From contig CBDHCD010000002.1 of the NCBI GenBank assembly GCA_965260995.1, forward strand, positions 558,001 through 622,000: a DNA stretch of 64,000 bases. The letters run 5' to 3'. This DNA comes from JBBROS01 sp965260995. Its GTDB lineage: Bacteria; Pseudomonadota; Alphaproteobacteria; Acetobacterales; Acetobacteraceae. Below, one piece after another: positions 1-7,077 of the stretch (within the stretch, counting starts at the first letter, position 1; every line of letters begins with the position of its first letter). The notes below the pieces were generated by a model. It ran no database searches. It was not told the DNA's origin and was given only the letters and a program-made list of their open reading frames with translations. The translations under genes and the position numbers were made by a program.

Positions 1-266
1 AAGAAGCCCTCGGTGGCGATGAAGTCGAGCGCGTCATCAAGGGACATAATGACAGGCCCAAGTGGGCCAGGCGCGCCCCAGGCCCCGCGTTGCCACCACA
101 GGACCTGCACGCCGTTGTTTTTGCCCGTAGGCCGCAGGCGCGCAATCTGACCGCCGGTGCGTCGGCTGTAGAGCGTGTAACCCCGGTTCGCCCGCACCAC
201 TTCGACACCGCCGCGCGGCCAGGGGTGGGCGGCGATCCGCTCGCGCATCGCATCAGCACCGGCCAT
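1..266 (-). CDS. IS-borne small passenger protein, 3'-truncated by window edge
   Basis: The visible protein is 88 residues from ATG 266 and runs off the window. It has a recognisable pattern: RGYTLYSRRTGG, then IARLRPTG, then VQVLWW, then a proline/glycine-rich stretch and SLDDALDFIATEGFF. The same pattern (GYSLMSQRTGAP, ARLKPTG, MQVLWWNGQRWG, PLNEALEHIASEPHFW) occurs in the passenger genes at 3094 and 6733, so the gene is conserved between diverged IS copies and is likely real. It is divergent from the transposase, with only 20 bases between the start codons. I do not recognise a characterised family. The conserved tryptophans and small size suggest a compact globular protein. Its function is unknown; a role in controlling transposition is only a guess. 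Confidence 0.7.
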   Translation of the reverse strand, partial: MAGADAMRERIAAHPWPRGGVEVVRANRGYTLYSRRTGGQIARLRPTGKNNGVQVLWWQRGAWGAPGPLGPVIMSLDDALDFIATEGF

Positions 267-286
267 CGTGACCATCTCCCCAGCCG

Positions 287-1681
287 TTGGGTTGCCCCAC
301 CCCGGAGCAGCCGCAGGCGGAGGTCAATGTCGTGCCGGCGAGCGTGCCTGAGGTGCTGGCCACGTGGATGCGGCCGTTTGCCCCTTCCTTCACCGCCGCG
401 GTCTGGCGCCACGTATTGGTGCTGGTGGCTGGCAGCCTGCTCACGCCTGGGCGGCGCACGGTCACGGCGGCGCTGCGCGTCATGGGTCTCGACCAGGCAC
501 CGGGTTTTGCGGTCTACCATCGCGTCCTCAGCACGGGGCACTGGTCGTCACGCGCCGTCGCGCGCCGGCTATTGCTGCTGCTCGTTGCTGCCCTGGTGCC
601 AGAAGGTCCGGTCGTGGTCGGCCTTGACGACACCATTGAGCGGCGCTGGGGCGCAAAGATCAAGGCGCGCGGCATCTACCGTGATCCCGTACGCTCCAGC
701 CACGGCCACTTCGTCAAGGCCAGCGGCTTGCGTTGGCTGTGCGTCATGCTGCTCGCCCCCGTGCCTTGGGCGGGCTGTGTTTGGGCGCTGCCGTTCTTGA
801 CCGTGCTCGCGCCCTCCGAACGCCACGCCGCCGAGCAGGGACGACGACACAAGAAGCTCACCGACCGGGCGCGCCAGGGGCTGCTCCAGACCGCACGCTG
901 GCTGCCGGGACGGCGCGTGGTCGCCGTCGCCGACAGCGGCTTCTCGGCCATCGAACTGCTGCGCGAGGCGGGCCGGCACCTATGCTTGGTTTCCAGGCTG
1001 CGGCTGGACGCAGGCCTTTACAAGCCAGCGCCGTCGCGCAAGCCCGGCACGCTCGGGCGACCACCGGTCAAAGGCGCCCGGCGACCAAGCCTGAAGCAGC
1101 GACTGGCGAACCCGGCCACGCGCTGGTGCCAGGTCAGCATCGATGGCTGGTATGGCCGCACCGAACGGCGTCTCCACATCGCCTCCGGCACAGCGCTTTG
1201 GCATCACCCCGGCATGCGGGTGCCAATCCGCTGGGTGCTCGTGCGCGACCCGAGCGGTGAGAAGGAAGCGCAGGCGTTCCTGTGCACCGACCTGGATGCC
1301 GACCCGGCGGACATCCTGCGCTGGTTCGTCCGTCGCTGGCGTGTTGAAACCACCTTTGAGGAAGCACGTCGCCACCTCGGCATGGAAACGCAGCGGCAAT
1401 GGTCGGACCTGGCCATTCTGCGCACCACGCCAGCACTGCTCGGCCTGTTCTCGCTCGTGACGCTGTGGGCGACGCAACTCCATGCCGGGCAGCCCCTCCT
1501 GCCCGAATGCGTCCGATGGTACTCGAAGCACGCACCCACGTTCAGCGACGCCCTCGCCTTGGTCCGCCGCGAACTGTGGACCTCGCCGACTTTCGCGCCC
1601 TCGCAGCCCGACCGAGACGCGCCGAAACTCCCAGCCGACGTGCTCAGCCGCCTGCTGCTCGTCGCTTGCCGACCACCCTGA
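287..1681 (+). CDS. DDE transposase of IS copy A (DDE_5/IS701-like)
   Basis: This is a transposase of 464 residues from a TTG codon at 287. A GTG at 332 is an equally plausible start, because the two related copies begin at about that point. The likely catalytic triad is the D in VVVGLDDTIERRWG, the D in VVAVADSGF and the E in RRWRVETTFEEARRHLG; the last segment also carries the Y/W-rich end typical of the RNase-H-fold IS4-superfamily enzymes. KIKARGIYRDP and SSHGHFVKASGLRW between the first two are the most conserved segments shared with the copies at 1717 and 7078. The protein is full length against those copies and has no internal stop, so it may be active. The ISfinder family is not certain. 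Confidence 0.85.
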   Translation: MGCPTPEQPQAEVNVVPASVPEVLATWMRPFAPSFTAAVWRHVLVLVAGSLLTPGRRTVTAALRVMGLDQAPGFAVYHRVLSTGHWSSRAVARRLLLLLVAALVPEGPVVVGLDDTIERRWGAKIKARGIYRDPVRSSHGHFVKASGLRWLCVMLLAPVPWAGCVWALPFLTVLAPSERHAAEQGRRHKKLTDRARQGLLQTARWLPGRRVVAVADSGFSAIELLREAGRHLCLVSRLRLDAGLYKPAPSRKPGTLGRPPVKGARRPSLKQRLANPATRWCQVSIDGWYGRTERRLHIASGTALWHHPGMRVPIRWVLVRDPSGEKEAQAFLCTDLDADPADILRWFVRRWRVETTFEEARRHLGMETQRQWSDLAILRTTPALLGLFSLVTLWATQLHAGQPLLPECVRWYSKHAPTFSDALALVRRELWTSPTFAPSQPDRDAPKLPADVLSRLLLVACRPP

Positions 1682-1716
1682 CGTGCAAAGCCAAGCTAAA
1701 CTCGACTTTGGCCATT

Positions 1717-3081
1717 TCAGGCTGGGTAGCATGCGGCTTCGGTGAGCCTATCGAGGAGCACGCGCGGGATTGTTGCGGTGTTCTGGGCATGCGGCGATGT
1801 TGAGAAAGCCTGTGCGATCCAAAGCTGGCGGCGGACGGCGGCGAGCGCGTCGGAGAAGGTGACGGCGTGTTTGGCATACCAAGCGGCGCGCCTGGGCAGG
1901 ACGAGGCCGCGCGCGGCCAAGTCGCTGGCCCAGAGCGTCACGAGCGAGAACAGGGCGAGCAGGCACGGGGTGGTGCGGGCAACAGCCAGGTCCGACCATT
2001 GGCGCTGCGTTTCCACGCCCAGGTGCCGGCGCACCTCGGCGAAGGTCACCTCGACGGACCAGCGGCGCACGAACAGCTGCAGGATGGCGACCGGGTCGGC
2101 GGCTTGGTCCGTGCACAGGAACGCTTGCGGTTCGGCCTCGCCGGCCGGGTCGCGGACCAGCACCCAGCGGACCGGCACTTGCTTGCCAGGATGGTACCAG
2201 AGTGCCCTGCCCGACACGACGTCGAGCTGGCGTTCGCCCTGCTCGTACCAGCCCGTAATTGTGACGCGCTGCCACTCTGTTTTCGGGTCGGCCAGGCGCT
2301 GGAGCAGCGTCGGCTGGCGTGCGCCGGATACGCGCGGACGTCCTTTCGTTCCGGGCAAGCGTGGAGGGGGCGGGTCGAACAGGCGCGCGTCGAGTCGCAG
2401 CCGGGTAATCACGACAACATGCCGGCACACGGCTGCGAGCAGCTCGATAGCGGCGTAGCTGCTGTCGGCGACGGCTATGATCCGCCGATCCGGCAACCAG
2501 CGCGCGAGGCGGAGCAGCAGTTGGCGTGCCCGATCCGTCAGCAGCTTGTGCCGGCGTCCGTGGACTTGTGCGTAGCGCTCAGAGGGCGCCAGCGAGGTGA
2601 GGAACGGCAAAGCCCAAACACGCCCGGCGAACGGCACGGGCGCGAGCAGCATCAGGCTGATCCAGCGCAGGCCGGACGCCCTGACAAAGTGGCCGTGGCT
2701 GGATTGCACGGGATCGCGGTAGATGCCGCGCGCCTTGATCTTCGTGCCCCAGCGGCGCTCGATGGTTTCGTCAATACCGACCACGACCGGGCCGCTCGGC
2801 ACGAAGGAGGCGACCAGCAGTCCGAGCAGGCAGCGTGCAGCAGCCTGGCCCGACCAGCGGCTGCGGTTAAGCGCACGGTGGTAGTTGGTGAAGGTCGCCG
2901 CCCCGCGCAGGCCCATGCTGCTCAGCGCTGCGGCGACGGTGCGCCGGCCCGGGGACAGGATGGCGCCTGCGGCAAGCACCAGCAGGTTGGCCCAGGTCGG
3001 GCGGGTGAAGCACCCGGCAAACGGCACCATCCAGGCGGCAAGAGGGCCAGGGTGGGTTTCGGGGTCGGTTTGTCTTGCCAT
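1717..3081 (-). CDS. DDE transposase of IS copy B (DDE_5/IS701-like)
   Basis: The protein is 454 residues from ATG 3081. An upstream in-frame ATG at 3249 would lie inside the divergent passenger gene and has no counterpart in copy A, so 3081 is preferred. Likely catalytic residues are the D in VVVGIDETIERRWG, the D in IIAVADSSYAAIELL and the E in RRWSVEVTFAEVRRHLG, spaced as in RNase-H-fold transposases. The sequence is intact and identical in translation to copy C, which argues for recent movement or gene conversion. Its stop codon TGA overlaps the inner edge of the terminal repeat. Confidence 0.9.
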   Translation of the reverse strand: MARQTDPETHPGPLAAWMVPFAGCFTRPTWANLLVLAAGAILSPGRRTVAAALSSMGLRGAATFTNYHRALNRSRWSGQAAARCLLGLLVASFVPSGPVVVGIDETIERRWGTKIKARGIYRDPVQSSHGHFVRASGLRWISLMLLAPVPFAGRVWALPFLTSLAPSERYAQVHGRRHKLLTDRARQLLLRLARWLPDRRIIAVADSSYAAIELLAAVCRHVVVITRLRLDARLFDPPPPRLPGTKGRPRVSGARQPTLLQRLADPKTEWQRVTITGWYEQGERQLDVVSGRALWYHPGKQVPVRWVLVRDPAGEAEPQAFLCTDQAADPVAILQLFVRRWSVEVTFAEVRRHLGVETQRQWSDLAVARTTPCLLALFSLVTLWASDLAARGLVLPRRAAWYAKHAVTFSDALAAVRRQLWIAQAFSTSPHAQNTATIPRVLLDRLTEAACYPA

Positions 3082-3093
3082 GGTGGCCTCGCA

Positions 3094-3426
3094 GTGGTGT
3101 CGTTGCCGCCCGACAACTCCATACGCGCCAGAAGGATCAACCGTGCCGGCCAGCGACCCCTGTGGGAGCGCATCGAGGCATTCAACCAAGCCCGCGGCGG
3201 CGGCGTCGCGGTGCACAAGGCAGGGCGCGGCTATTCGCTCATGAGCCAACGCACCGGCGCGCCGCTTGCCAGGCTCAAGCCGACCGGGGACGCCGACAAG
3301 ATGCAGGTGCTTTGGTGGAACGGCCAGCGCTGGGGCGCCTCAGGGCCGTTCGGCATCGCGGCCATGCCGCTTAACGAAGCCCTCGAACACATCGCCTCCG
3401 AGCCGCATTTCTGGATCAACGCATGA
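3094..3426 (+). CDS. IS-borne small passenger protein (copy B)
   Basis: This gene encodes about 110 residues and is transcribed divergently from the transposase, ending 3 bases before the terminal inverted repeat. There is no ATG at the expected place. GTG 3094, GTG 3097 or TTG 3103 are possible starts, which leaves only 12-21 bases to the transposase start at 3081. The conserved core is WERIEAFNQARGGG, GRGYSLMSQRTGAP, ARLKPTGDADKMQVLWW, NGQRWGASGPFG and LNEALEHIASEPHFWINA. The same core in the diverged copy A shows selection at the protein level. I recognise no named domain. The product could be an accessory or regulatory protein of the element, but nothing in the sequence proves this. Confidence 0.7.
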   Translation: MVSLPPDNSIRARRINRAGQRPLWERIEAFNQARGGGVAVHKAGRGYSLMSQRTGAPLARLKPTGDADKMQVLWWNGQRWGASGPFGIAAMPLNEALEHIASEPHFWINA

Positions 3427-3447
3427 CCGGAAATGGCCAAAGTCGAG

Positions 3448-3695
3448 CTGAGCATCTCTTATGGTCGTCGGAGATGACGACCAATCACTTTACAGATTCT
3501 GCGGCGCCACGATCGAGCTGTTTCGAGACTTTAGTCAGCGTGTGACTGCAGAACTCGGCTGCTGCGCGCCCGCACTGGTTTGCCTCGAAGAGAACTACCA
3601 CTCACCATCGCAGATCGTCGAGTTCTTCTCAGGTCATATCCAGAGCGATCCTGATTTCGCTCCGGCGCGGGTACAGTTGCCCCTGCCATTTCAAA
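3448..3695 (+). pseudogene. UvrD-like helicase fragment, 5' piece (interrupted gene)
   Basis: The reading frame from about 3452 gives LMVVGDDDQSLYRFCGA, the motif III region of superfamily 1 UvrD/PcrA-type DNA helicases (usually VGDDDQSIYRFRGA), then ENYHSPSQIVEFF (motif IV region, usually ENYRS). Everything before motif III, including the Walker A ATPase motif, has been lost at the IS copy B boundary. The frame continues to the 8-bp target duplication ATTTCAAA (3688-3695), where an IS1595 element interrupts it, and resumes in frame at 6600. The gene cannot make a working helicase. Confidence 0.85.
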
Positions 3696-3757
3696 GGCGA
3701 TTAGGTAGTTGACAAACACGACGGATAGGGTAGGATTTCGGTCAAGGAGCTAAGCCG

Positions 3758-4669
3758 ATGTCCCACCTGTCCGCCCTGCACTTCCACGACGAAGCCGCCG
3801 CCTTCCAGTTCCTTGAGGAAGCCCTTTGGCCGCACGGCCCCGTGTGCCCGCGCTGCGGTGGCCTGGATCGGATCACCGTCGTTAAGGGTGGACGTGCCGG
3901 CCTCCGCCGTTGCGGACCCTGCAAGCGTCAATTCACAGTCACGGTCGGCACCTTGTTCGAAAGCAGTCACGTGAAGCTGAACCTCTGGCTGCAAGCGGCC
4001 TACCTTCTGTGCAGCAGCAAGAAGGGGATCAGTAGCCACCAACTCATGCGCATTCTGAATGTGCAGTATAAAACGGCATGGTTCATAACCCATCGCCTGC
4101 GTGAAGCGATGAAGTCCGGCAGCCTGCCTCCGATGGGCGGAGAAGGTGTCACCGTCGAGATCGACGAGACGTTCATCGGCACAAAATATAAGAAGCCAGA
4201 AAGCGCGCGCGGCTATGCCCACAAGAACGCGATCATGACTCTTGTGCAGCGCGGCGGTTCTGCTCGGTCTTTCCATGTCAACGGCACCTCTTCGGCGGAT
4301 TTGTTGCCGATCATCAAGGCGAACGTCGCGTCTGGCACGCACGTGATGACCGACGAAGCTGGTCAGTATGCCCATCTGAATAAGACCTTTGCCGCCCATG
4401 ATTACGTGCGGCATGGCGCTGGCGAGTATGGCCGGGGCGATGTCCACACAAACACGGTCGAGGGCTTCTACAGTGTGTTCAAGCGGGGCATGAAGGGGGT
4501 CTACCAGCACTGCGCCGTGAAGCATCTACATCGCTACGTTGCCGAGTTCGATTTCCGCTACAACAACCGGATCAAGCTGGGCGTGAACGATCAGCAGCGT
4601 ACGGTGACCGCGTTGCGCGGTATCGTAGGTAAGCGGCTCACATACCGCTCACCCTTACTCGATAGGTAA
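3758..4669 (+). CDS. IS1595-family transposase
   Basis: This 303-residue protein has the IS1595 layout: an N-terminal zinc ribbon (CPRCGG at about 29-34 and CGPCKRQF at about 51-58), then a short helical domain, then the ISXO2-like DDE-type domain. The likely catalytic residues are the D and E in VEIDETFIG, the D in THVMTDEAGQY and the N/E in HTNTVEGFYSVFKRGMKGVYQH. The family is known for a DDN/E triad, and this N...E segment fits that. The gene is intact and sits 62 bases inside the left end. A hairpin just after its stop separates it from the passenger genes. Confidence 0.95.
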   Translation: MSHLSALHFHDEAAAFQFLEEALWPHGPVCPRCGGLDRITVVKGGRAGLRRCGPCKRQFTVTVGTLFESSHVKLNLWLQAAYLLCSSKKGISSHQLMRILNVQYKTAWFITHRLREAMKSGSLPPMGGEGVTVEIDETFIGTKYKKPESARGYAHKNAIMTLVQRGGSARSFHVNGTSSADLLPIIKANVASGTHVMTDEAGQYAHLNKTFAAHDYVRHGAGEYGRGDVHTNTVEGFYSVFKRGMKGVYQHCAVKHLHRYVAEFDFRYNNRIKLGVNDQQRTVTALRGIVGKRLTYRSPLLDR

Positions 4670-4682
4670 GAAAGAAACAGAC

Positions 4683-4705
4683 AGCTCGAGCACCCTCGAG
4701 CTTTT
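4683..4705 (+). terminator. Hairpin with short T run after the IS1595 transposase
   Basis: An 8-bp perfect stem (agctcgag / ctcgagct) with a 4-base loop is followed by ttt and lies 14 bases after the transposase stop codon. It looks like an intrinsic terminator, although the T run is short. It would uncouple the passenger genes from transposase transcription; its other possible effect is to fold over the leader of the next gene, which starts at 4721. Confidence 0.6.
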
Positions 4706-4720
4706 CGGAAATTGCGCCTT

Positions 4721-6256
4721 ATGGCAGAGCAACTCTCCTTACTGGAAATCTTGGAGCGTCCGACGCTTGACGCTTTGTTCAAGCCAGACGCCATCTTTGC
4801 GACTGAAGATGGTGCATTCATTGTATCGCTGAAAGAAGACACACGTTTTGACCGGAAGTCTGGCCGGATCGATGCCAAAGGACTTGCGGTCTGCCTCTCT
4901 GGATTTGGTAACGGACCGGCTGTTGAGGGCGGCGTGGTTGCGGTTGGGATAGAGAAAGACGGCACTGTGACAGGGTGCAAGCACCTGTCAGAAAAGAGGC
5001 TTCAGGAGATCGAATCTGCCGGTCGTGACCTGTGTCCAGATGGGCGGTTCGAAACCAAAAAGGTGGGCGTCCTGAACCGCAAGGGGGAAAGCGACTTCCT
5101 TGTCCTCATCCGCGTGTTTTACGTTGAGAGCCGCCTGGTCAAGCTAACGAACGGCGAGGCGTATTGTCGCGAATCCGATAAGTGCCGCCGGCTCAGCGAT
5201 TTGGAACGAGAAGAGATTCGGATTTCGAAGGGGGAACGCTCCTTCGAACTGGAACCATGTGCACTTCATTACCCGGCCGGTTTCCGATCGACTGACATCT
5301 CTGCGTTCGTCAAACGAATCCGGACCGAGAGGAGTGCCTCAAGTGACGTTTCGGATGAAGCCATCTTGCAATCCATGCGCCTTGGACGATGGGAGCCGGC
5401 CGGGTTTAAGCCTGATAACGTGTGCGCTCTTATGTTCGCAAAAGACTCCAGGCAAGCGTTTCCCGGAGCCTATATTCACTTCCTTCGATATAATGGGATC
5501 GAGGCAAAGTCTGGCTCAGAGTACAATGTCATCAAGGACAGGATCATTGAGGGGACGATACTCGACTTGATTCGGGAAACCGCGGCAATTCTAGATGCCA
5601 ACCTAAGAGAGTTCACGACCTTTAAGAACGGCAAGTTTCACACCGTTCCGGAATACCCGAGAGACGCTTGGTACGAGATGGTGGTCAACGCATGCGTCCA
5701 CCGATCTTACCACGCTCGCACAGTGCCAATCTTTGTCAGAATGTTCGACGATCGATTAATTGTTGAAAGCCCTGGTTCCTTTATGCCCTCGATCACCCCG
5801 GAAAACCTCGTCCACAAACCACGTAATCCGTTTTTAATGTTTGTACTGCGGGAATATGGCGAGGTACGCTGCATCAGCGAGGGCACAGCCCGTATCAGGC
5901 GAGAGATGACGGAAGCTAATCTGCCTGCTCCAGATTTCCGAGGAACGGATACAAGCGTCACAGTAGAGCTTCAAAACGAGGCAGCAAATCGGACCAATTC
6001 TCTAGACAGCGAAGCTTACAAGGTGCTTGGAGAGGCGGTGTCTTTCTCGCTAGATCCTGACGAAAAGAAGATCGTGAACTACATAATGGAGAACGGTCGA
6101 ATGAATGTCAGTGACGCCTTGCGGATACTCAGCACTACCTACTGGCACACAGCGAAAGCAAAACTTACCCGCTTGCACAGCCGTGACATTCTCCAACATC
6201 ACACGACGAAGGTCAGAGACCCTAACGCCTACTACTCTCTACGGAGGCAGCAGTGA
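4721..6256 (+). CDS. Schlafen/AlbA_2-type ATP-binding protein (IS1595 passenger)
   Basis: The protein is 511 residues from ATG 4721; a TTG nine bases upstream is less likely. The N-terminal third (about 25-170) resembles the AlbA_2 (Schlafen-like) domain: an E/K-rich strand FIVSLKEDTRFDRK, then GGVVAVGIEKDGTVTG. The middle and C-terminal part carries a putative HATPase_c_4-type fold (NACVHRSYHAR, the N-box-like segment, and FDDRLIVESPGSF, the G1-like segment). A winged-helix-like tail follows (ILSTTYWHTAKAKLTRL). Such proteins are usually annotated as ATP-binding transcriptional regulators. Related domains occur in mobile-element cargo and in defence genes. The stop codon overlaps the GTG start of the next micro-gene, so the two are probably translationally coupled. 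Whether it acts as regulator, toxin partner or defence protein is not known. Confidence 0.8.
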   Translation: MAEQLSLLEILERPTLDALFKPDAIFATEDGAFIVSLKEDTRFDRKSGRIDAKGLAVCLSGFGNGPAVEGGVVAVGIEKDGTVTGCKHLSEKRLQEIESAGRDLCPDGRFETKKVGVLNRKGESDFLVLIRVFYVESRLVKLTNGEAYCRESDKCRRLSDLEREEIRISKGERSFELEPCALHYPAGFRSTDISAFVKRIRTERSASSDVSDEAILQSMRLGRWEPAGFKPDNVCALMFAKDSRQAFPGAYIHFLRYNGIEAKSGSEYNVIKDRIIEGTILDLIRETAAILDANLREFTTFKNGKFHTVPEYPRDAWYEMVVNACVHRSYHARTVPIFVRMFDDRLIVESPGSFMPSITPENLVHKPRNPFLMFVLREYGEVRCISEGTARIRREMTEANLPAPDFRGTDTSVTVELQNEAANRTNSLDSEAYKVLGEAVSFSLDPDEKKIVNYIMENGRMNVSDALRILSTTYWHTAKAKLTRLHSRDILQHHTTKVRDPNAYYSLRRQQ

Positions 6257-6417
6257 GCAAGGAAGAGGGAAACACGCAACGCGAACGCTTCATCAAAGCC
6301 GCCCGCGAACTCGGATGTGATGAGGACGAAGCCGCCTTCAAGGCGAAGTTGGCGGTGATCGCGCGGCAGAAGCCGAAAGCTGGGCCGGAACCGCCTAAGG
6401 AGGACCACCATGACTGA
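6253..6417 (+). CDS. Micro-gene 1 of the IS1595 cargo (54 aa)
   Basis: The GTG at 6253 overlaps the TGA of the ATPase gene (GTGA), and the frame runs 54 residues to a TGA that itself overlaps the next ATG. The product is highly charged (ERFIKAARELGCDEDEAAFK followed by a K/P-rich tail) and has a helix-forming front half. The size, charge and overlap resemble small antitoxin-like or adaptor partners. I see no named domain. The overlapping starts and stops on both sides are the main evidence that it is real. Confidence 0.65.
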   Translation: MSKEEGNTQRERFIKAARELGCDEDEAAFKAKLAVIARQKPKAGPEPPKEDHHD

Positions 6418-6553
6418 GGATGAACGCAGGCTGCTGCTCTACGTGTCGCGATGGCTGGCCGAGCATCTCGAGGAACGTACCGCTGATCAGAACACCACTA
6501 ACAACCTTGCCGTTGAGATACGCAAACTTGTAGAAGCAGTTCGTCCTAAATAG
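6410..6553 (+). CDS. Micro-gene 2 of the IS1595 cargo (47 aa)
   Basis: ATG 6410 overlaps the end of micro-gene 1 by 8 bases and has a strong ribosome binding site (aaggagg at about 6398-6404). The 47-residue product is mostly amphipathic helix (LLLYVSRWLAEHLEERTA, then NNLAVEIRKLVEAVRPK). It ends 38 bases before the right terminus of the element. The good ribosome site and tight packing support a real gene; the function is unknown. Confidence 0.65.
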   Translation: MTEDERRLLLYVSRWLAEHLEERTADQNTTNNLAVEIRKLVEAVRPK

Positions 6554-6599
6554 GAATGGTTACCTGCGTGTTTTCGAAATACATAATCGCCATTTCAAA

Positions 6600-6711
6600 G
6601 GCAGGTGATCCCGACTGCCGGTCCAGCGGAAATTGGAGTAATCGGCATGTTCCGCCAGGATCCAGCCACGCTTGCGGCCGACCTGGCTGAATTTCTACGC
6701 CGCACATTTAG
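6600..6711 (+). pseudogene. UvrD-like helicase fragment, 3' piece
   Basis: This continues the frame of the fragment ending at 3695 once the IS1595 element and one copy of its target duplication are removed, giving LPFQRQVIPTAGP, then GVIGMFRQDPATLAADLAEF. The GMFR..DPATLAADLA pattern is what follows motif IV in this helicase subgroup. The rest of the gene is cut off by IS copy C at 6712. Confidence 0.8.
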
Positions 6712-6732
6712 CTCGACTTTGGCCATTTCCGG

Positions 6733-7065
6733 TCATGCGTTGATCCAGAAATGCGGCTCGGAGGCGATGTGTTCGAGGGCTTCGTTAAGCGGCATGGCCG
6801 CGATGCCGAACGGCCCTGAGGCGCCCCAGCGCTGGCCGTTCCACCAAAGCACCTGCATCTTGTCGGCGTCCCCGGTCGGCTTGAGCCTGGCAAGCGGCGC
6901 GCCGGTGCGTTGGCTCATGAGCGAATAGCCGCGCCCTGCCTTGTGCACCGCGACGCCGCCGCCGCGGGCTTGGTTGAATGCCTCGATGCGCTCCCACAGG
7001 GGTCGCTGGCCGGCACGGTTGATCCTTCTGGCGCGTATGGAGTTGTCGGGCGGCAACGACACCAC
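6733..7065 (-). CDS. IS-borne small passenger protein (copy C)
   Basis: This is the twin of the gene at 3094-3426 with the same translated core (GYSLMSQRTGAP, MQVLWWNGQRWG, EALEHIASEPHFWINA). GTG 7065 is the longest reasonable start, with GTG 7062 and TTG 7056 as alternatives. It is divergent from the transposase at 7078, leaving 12-21 bases between starts, so the promoters of both genes must lie inside coding sequence. Function is unknown. Confidence 0.7.
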   Translation of the reverse strand: MVSLPPDNSIRARRINRAGQRPLWERIEAFNQARGGGVAVHKAGRGYSLMSQRTGAPLARLKPTGDADKMQVLWWNGQRWGASGPFGIAAMPLNEALEHIASEPHFWINA

Positions 7066-7077
7066 TGCGAGGCCACC

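Larger units (their letters stand above)
1..1697 (+). mobile_element. Insertion sequence copy A (diverged, left end outside window)
   Basis: This element holds a DDE transposase and a divergent small passenger gene, in the same arrangement as the two complete copies further right. Its right terminus appears to be at about 1682-1697, where the bases after the transposase stop codon (cgtgcaaagccaagct) sit in the place of the terminal repeat of the other copies. That sequence is clearly different, so this is a distinct member of the same family. The left end lies before base 1, so no terminal-repeat pair or target duplication can be checked. Confidence 0.7.
1701..3447 (-). mobile_element. Insertion sequence copy B, inverted partner of copy C
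   Basis: This complete 1747-bp element is bounded by perfect 18-bp inverted repeats (ctcgactttggccatttc at 1701-1718 and its complement at 3430-3447). It carries a transposase on the minus strand and the small passenger gene on the plus strand. Positions x in this copy map to 10159-x in copy C; the coding translations are identical and the only difference I could find is synonymous (2509 versus 7650). No target duplication is found directly beside it (taaa on the left, ctga on the right). However, its outer flank ctaaa (1696-1700) is repeated as the complement of the inner flank of copy C (tttag, 6707-6711). Confidence 0.92.
3696..6591 (+). mobile_element. IS1595-family element with three passenger genes
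   Basis: The ends are imperfect inverted repeats (ggcgattaggta at 3696 and the complement of tacataatcgcc ending at 6591). They are flanked by a perfect 8-bp direct repeat ATTTCAAA at 3688-3695 and 6592-6599, the target-duplication length known for IS1595 elements. Removing the element and one repeat rejoins the helicase frame without any shift, which fixes both boundaries. At 2896 bp it is much longer than a transposase needs. The extra 1.9 kb holds an AlbA_2-type ATPase gene and two overlapping micro-genes, all in the transposase orientation. IS1595 elements with passenger genes are known, but I do not recognise this cargo set as a described one. Confidence 0.93.

Noticed and set aside
1867..3426. 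Long plus-strand open frame through IS copy B (519 residues), with its mirror at 6733-8292
   Set aside because: Only its last 110 or so codons are the small passenger gene; the rest is antisense to the transposase and has the arginine/glutamine-rich look of high-GC shadow frames.
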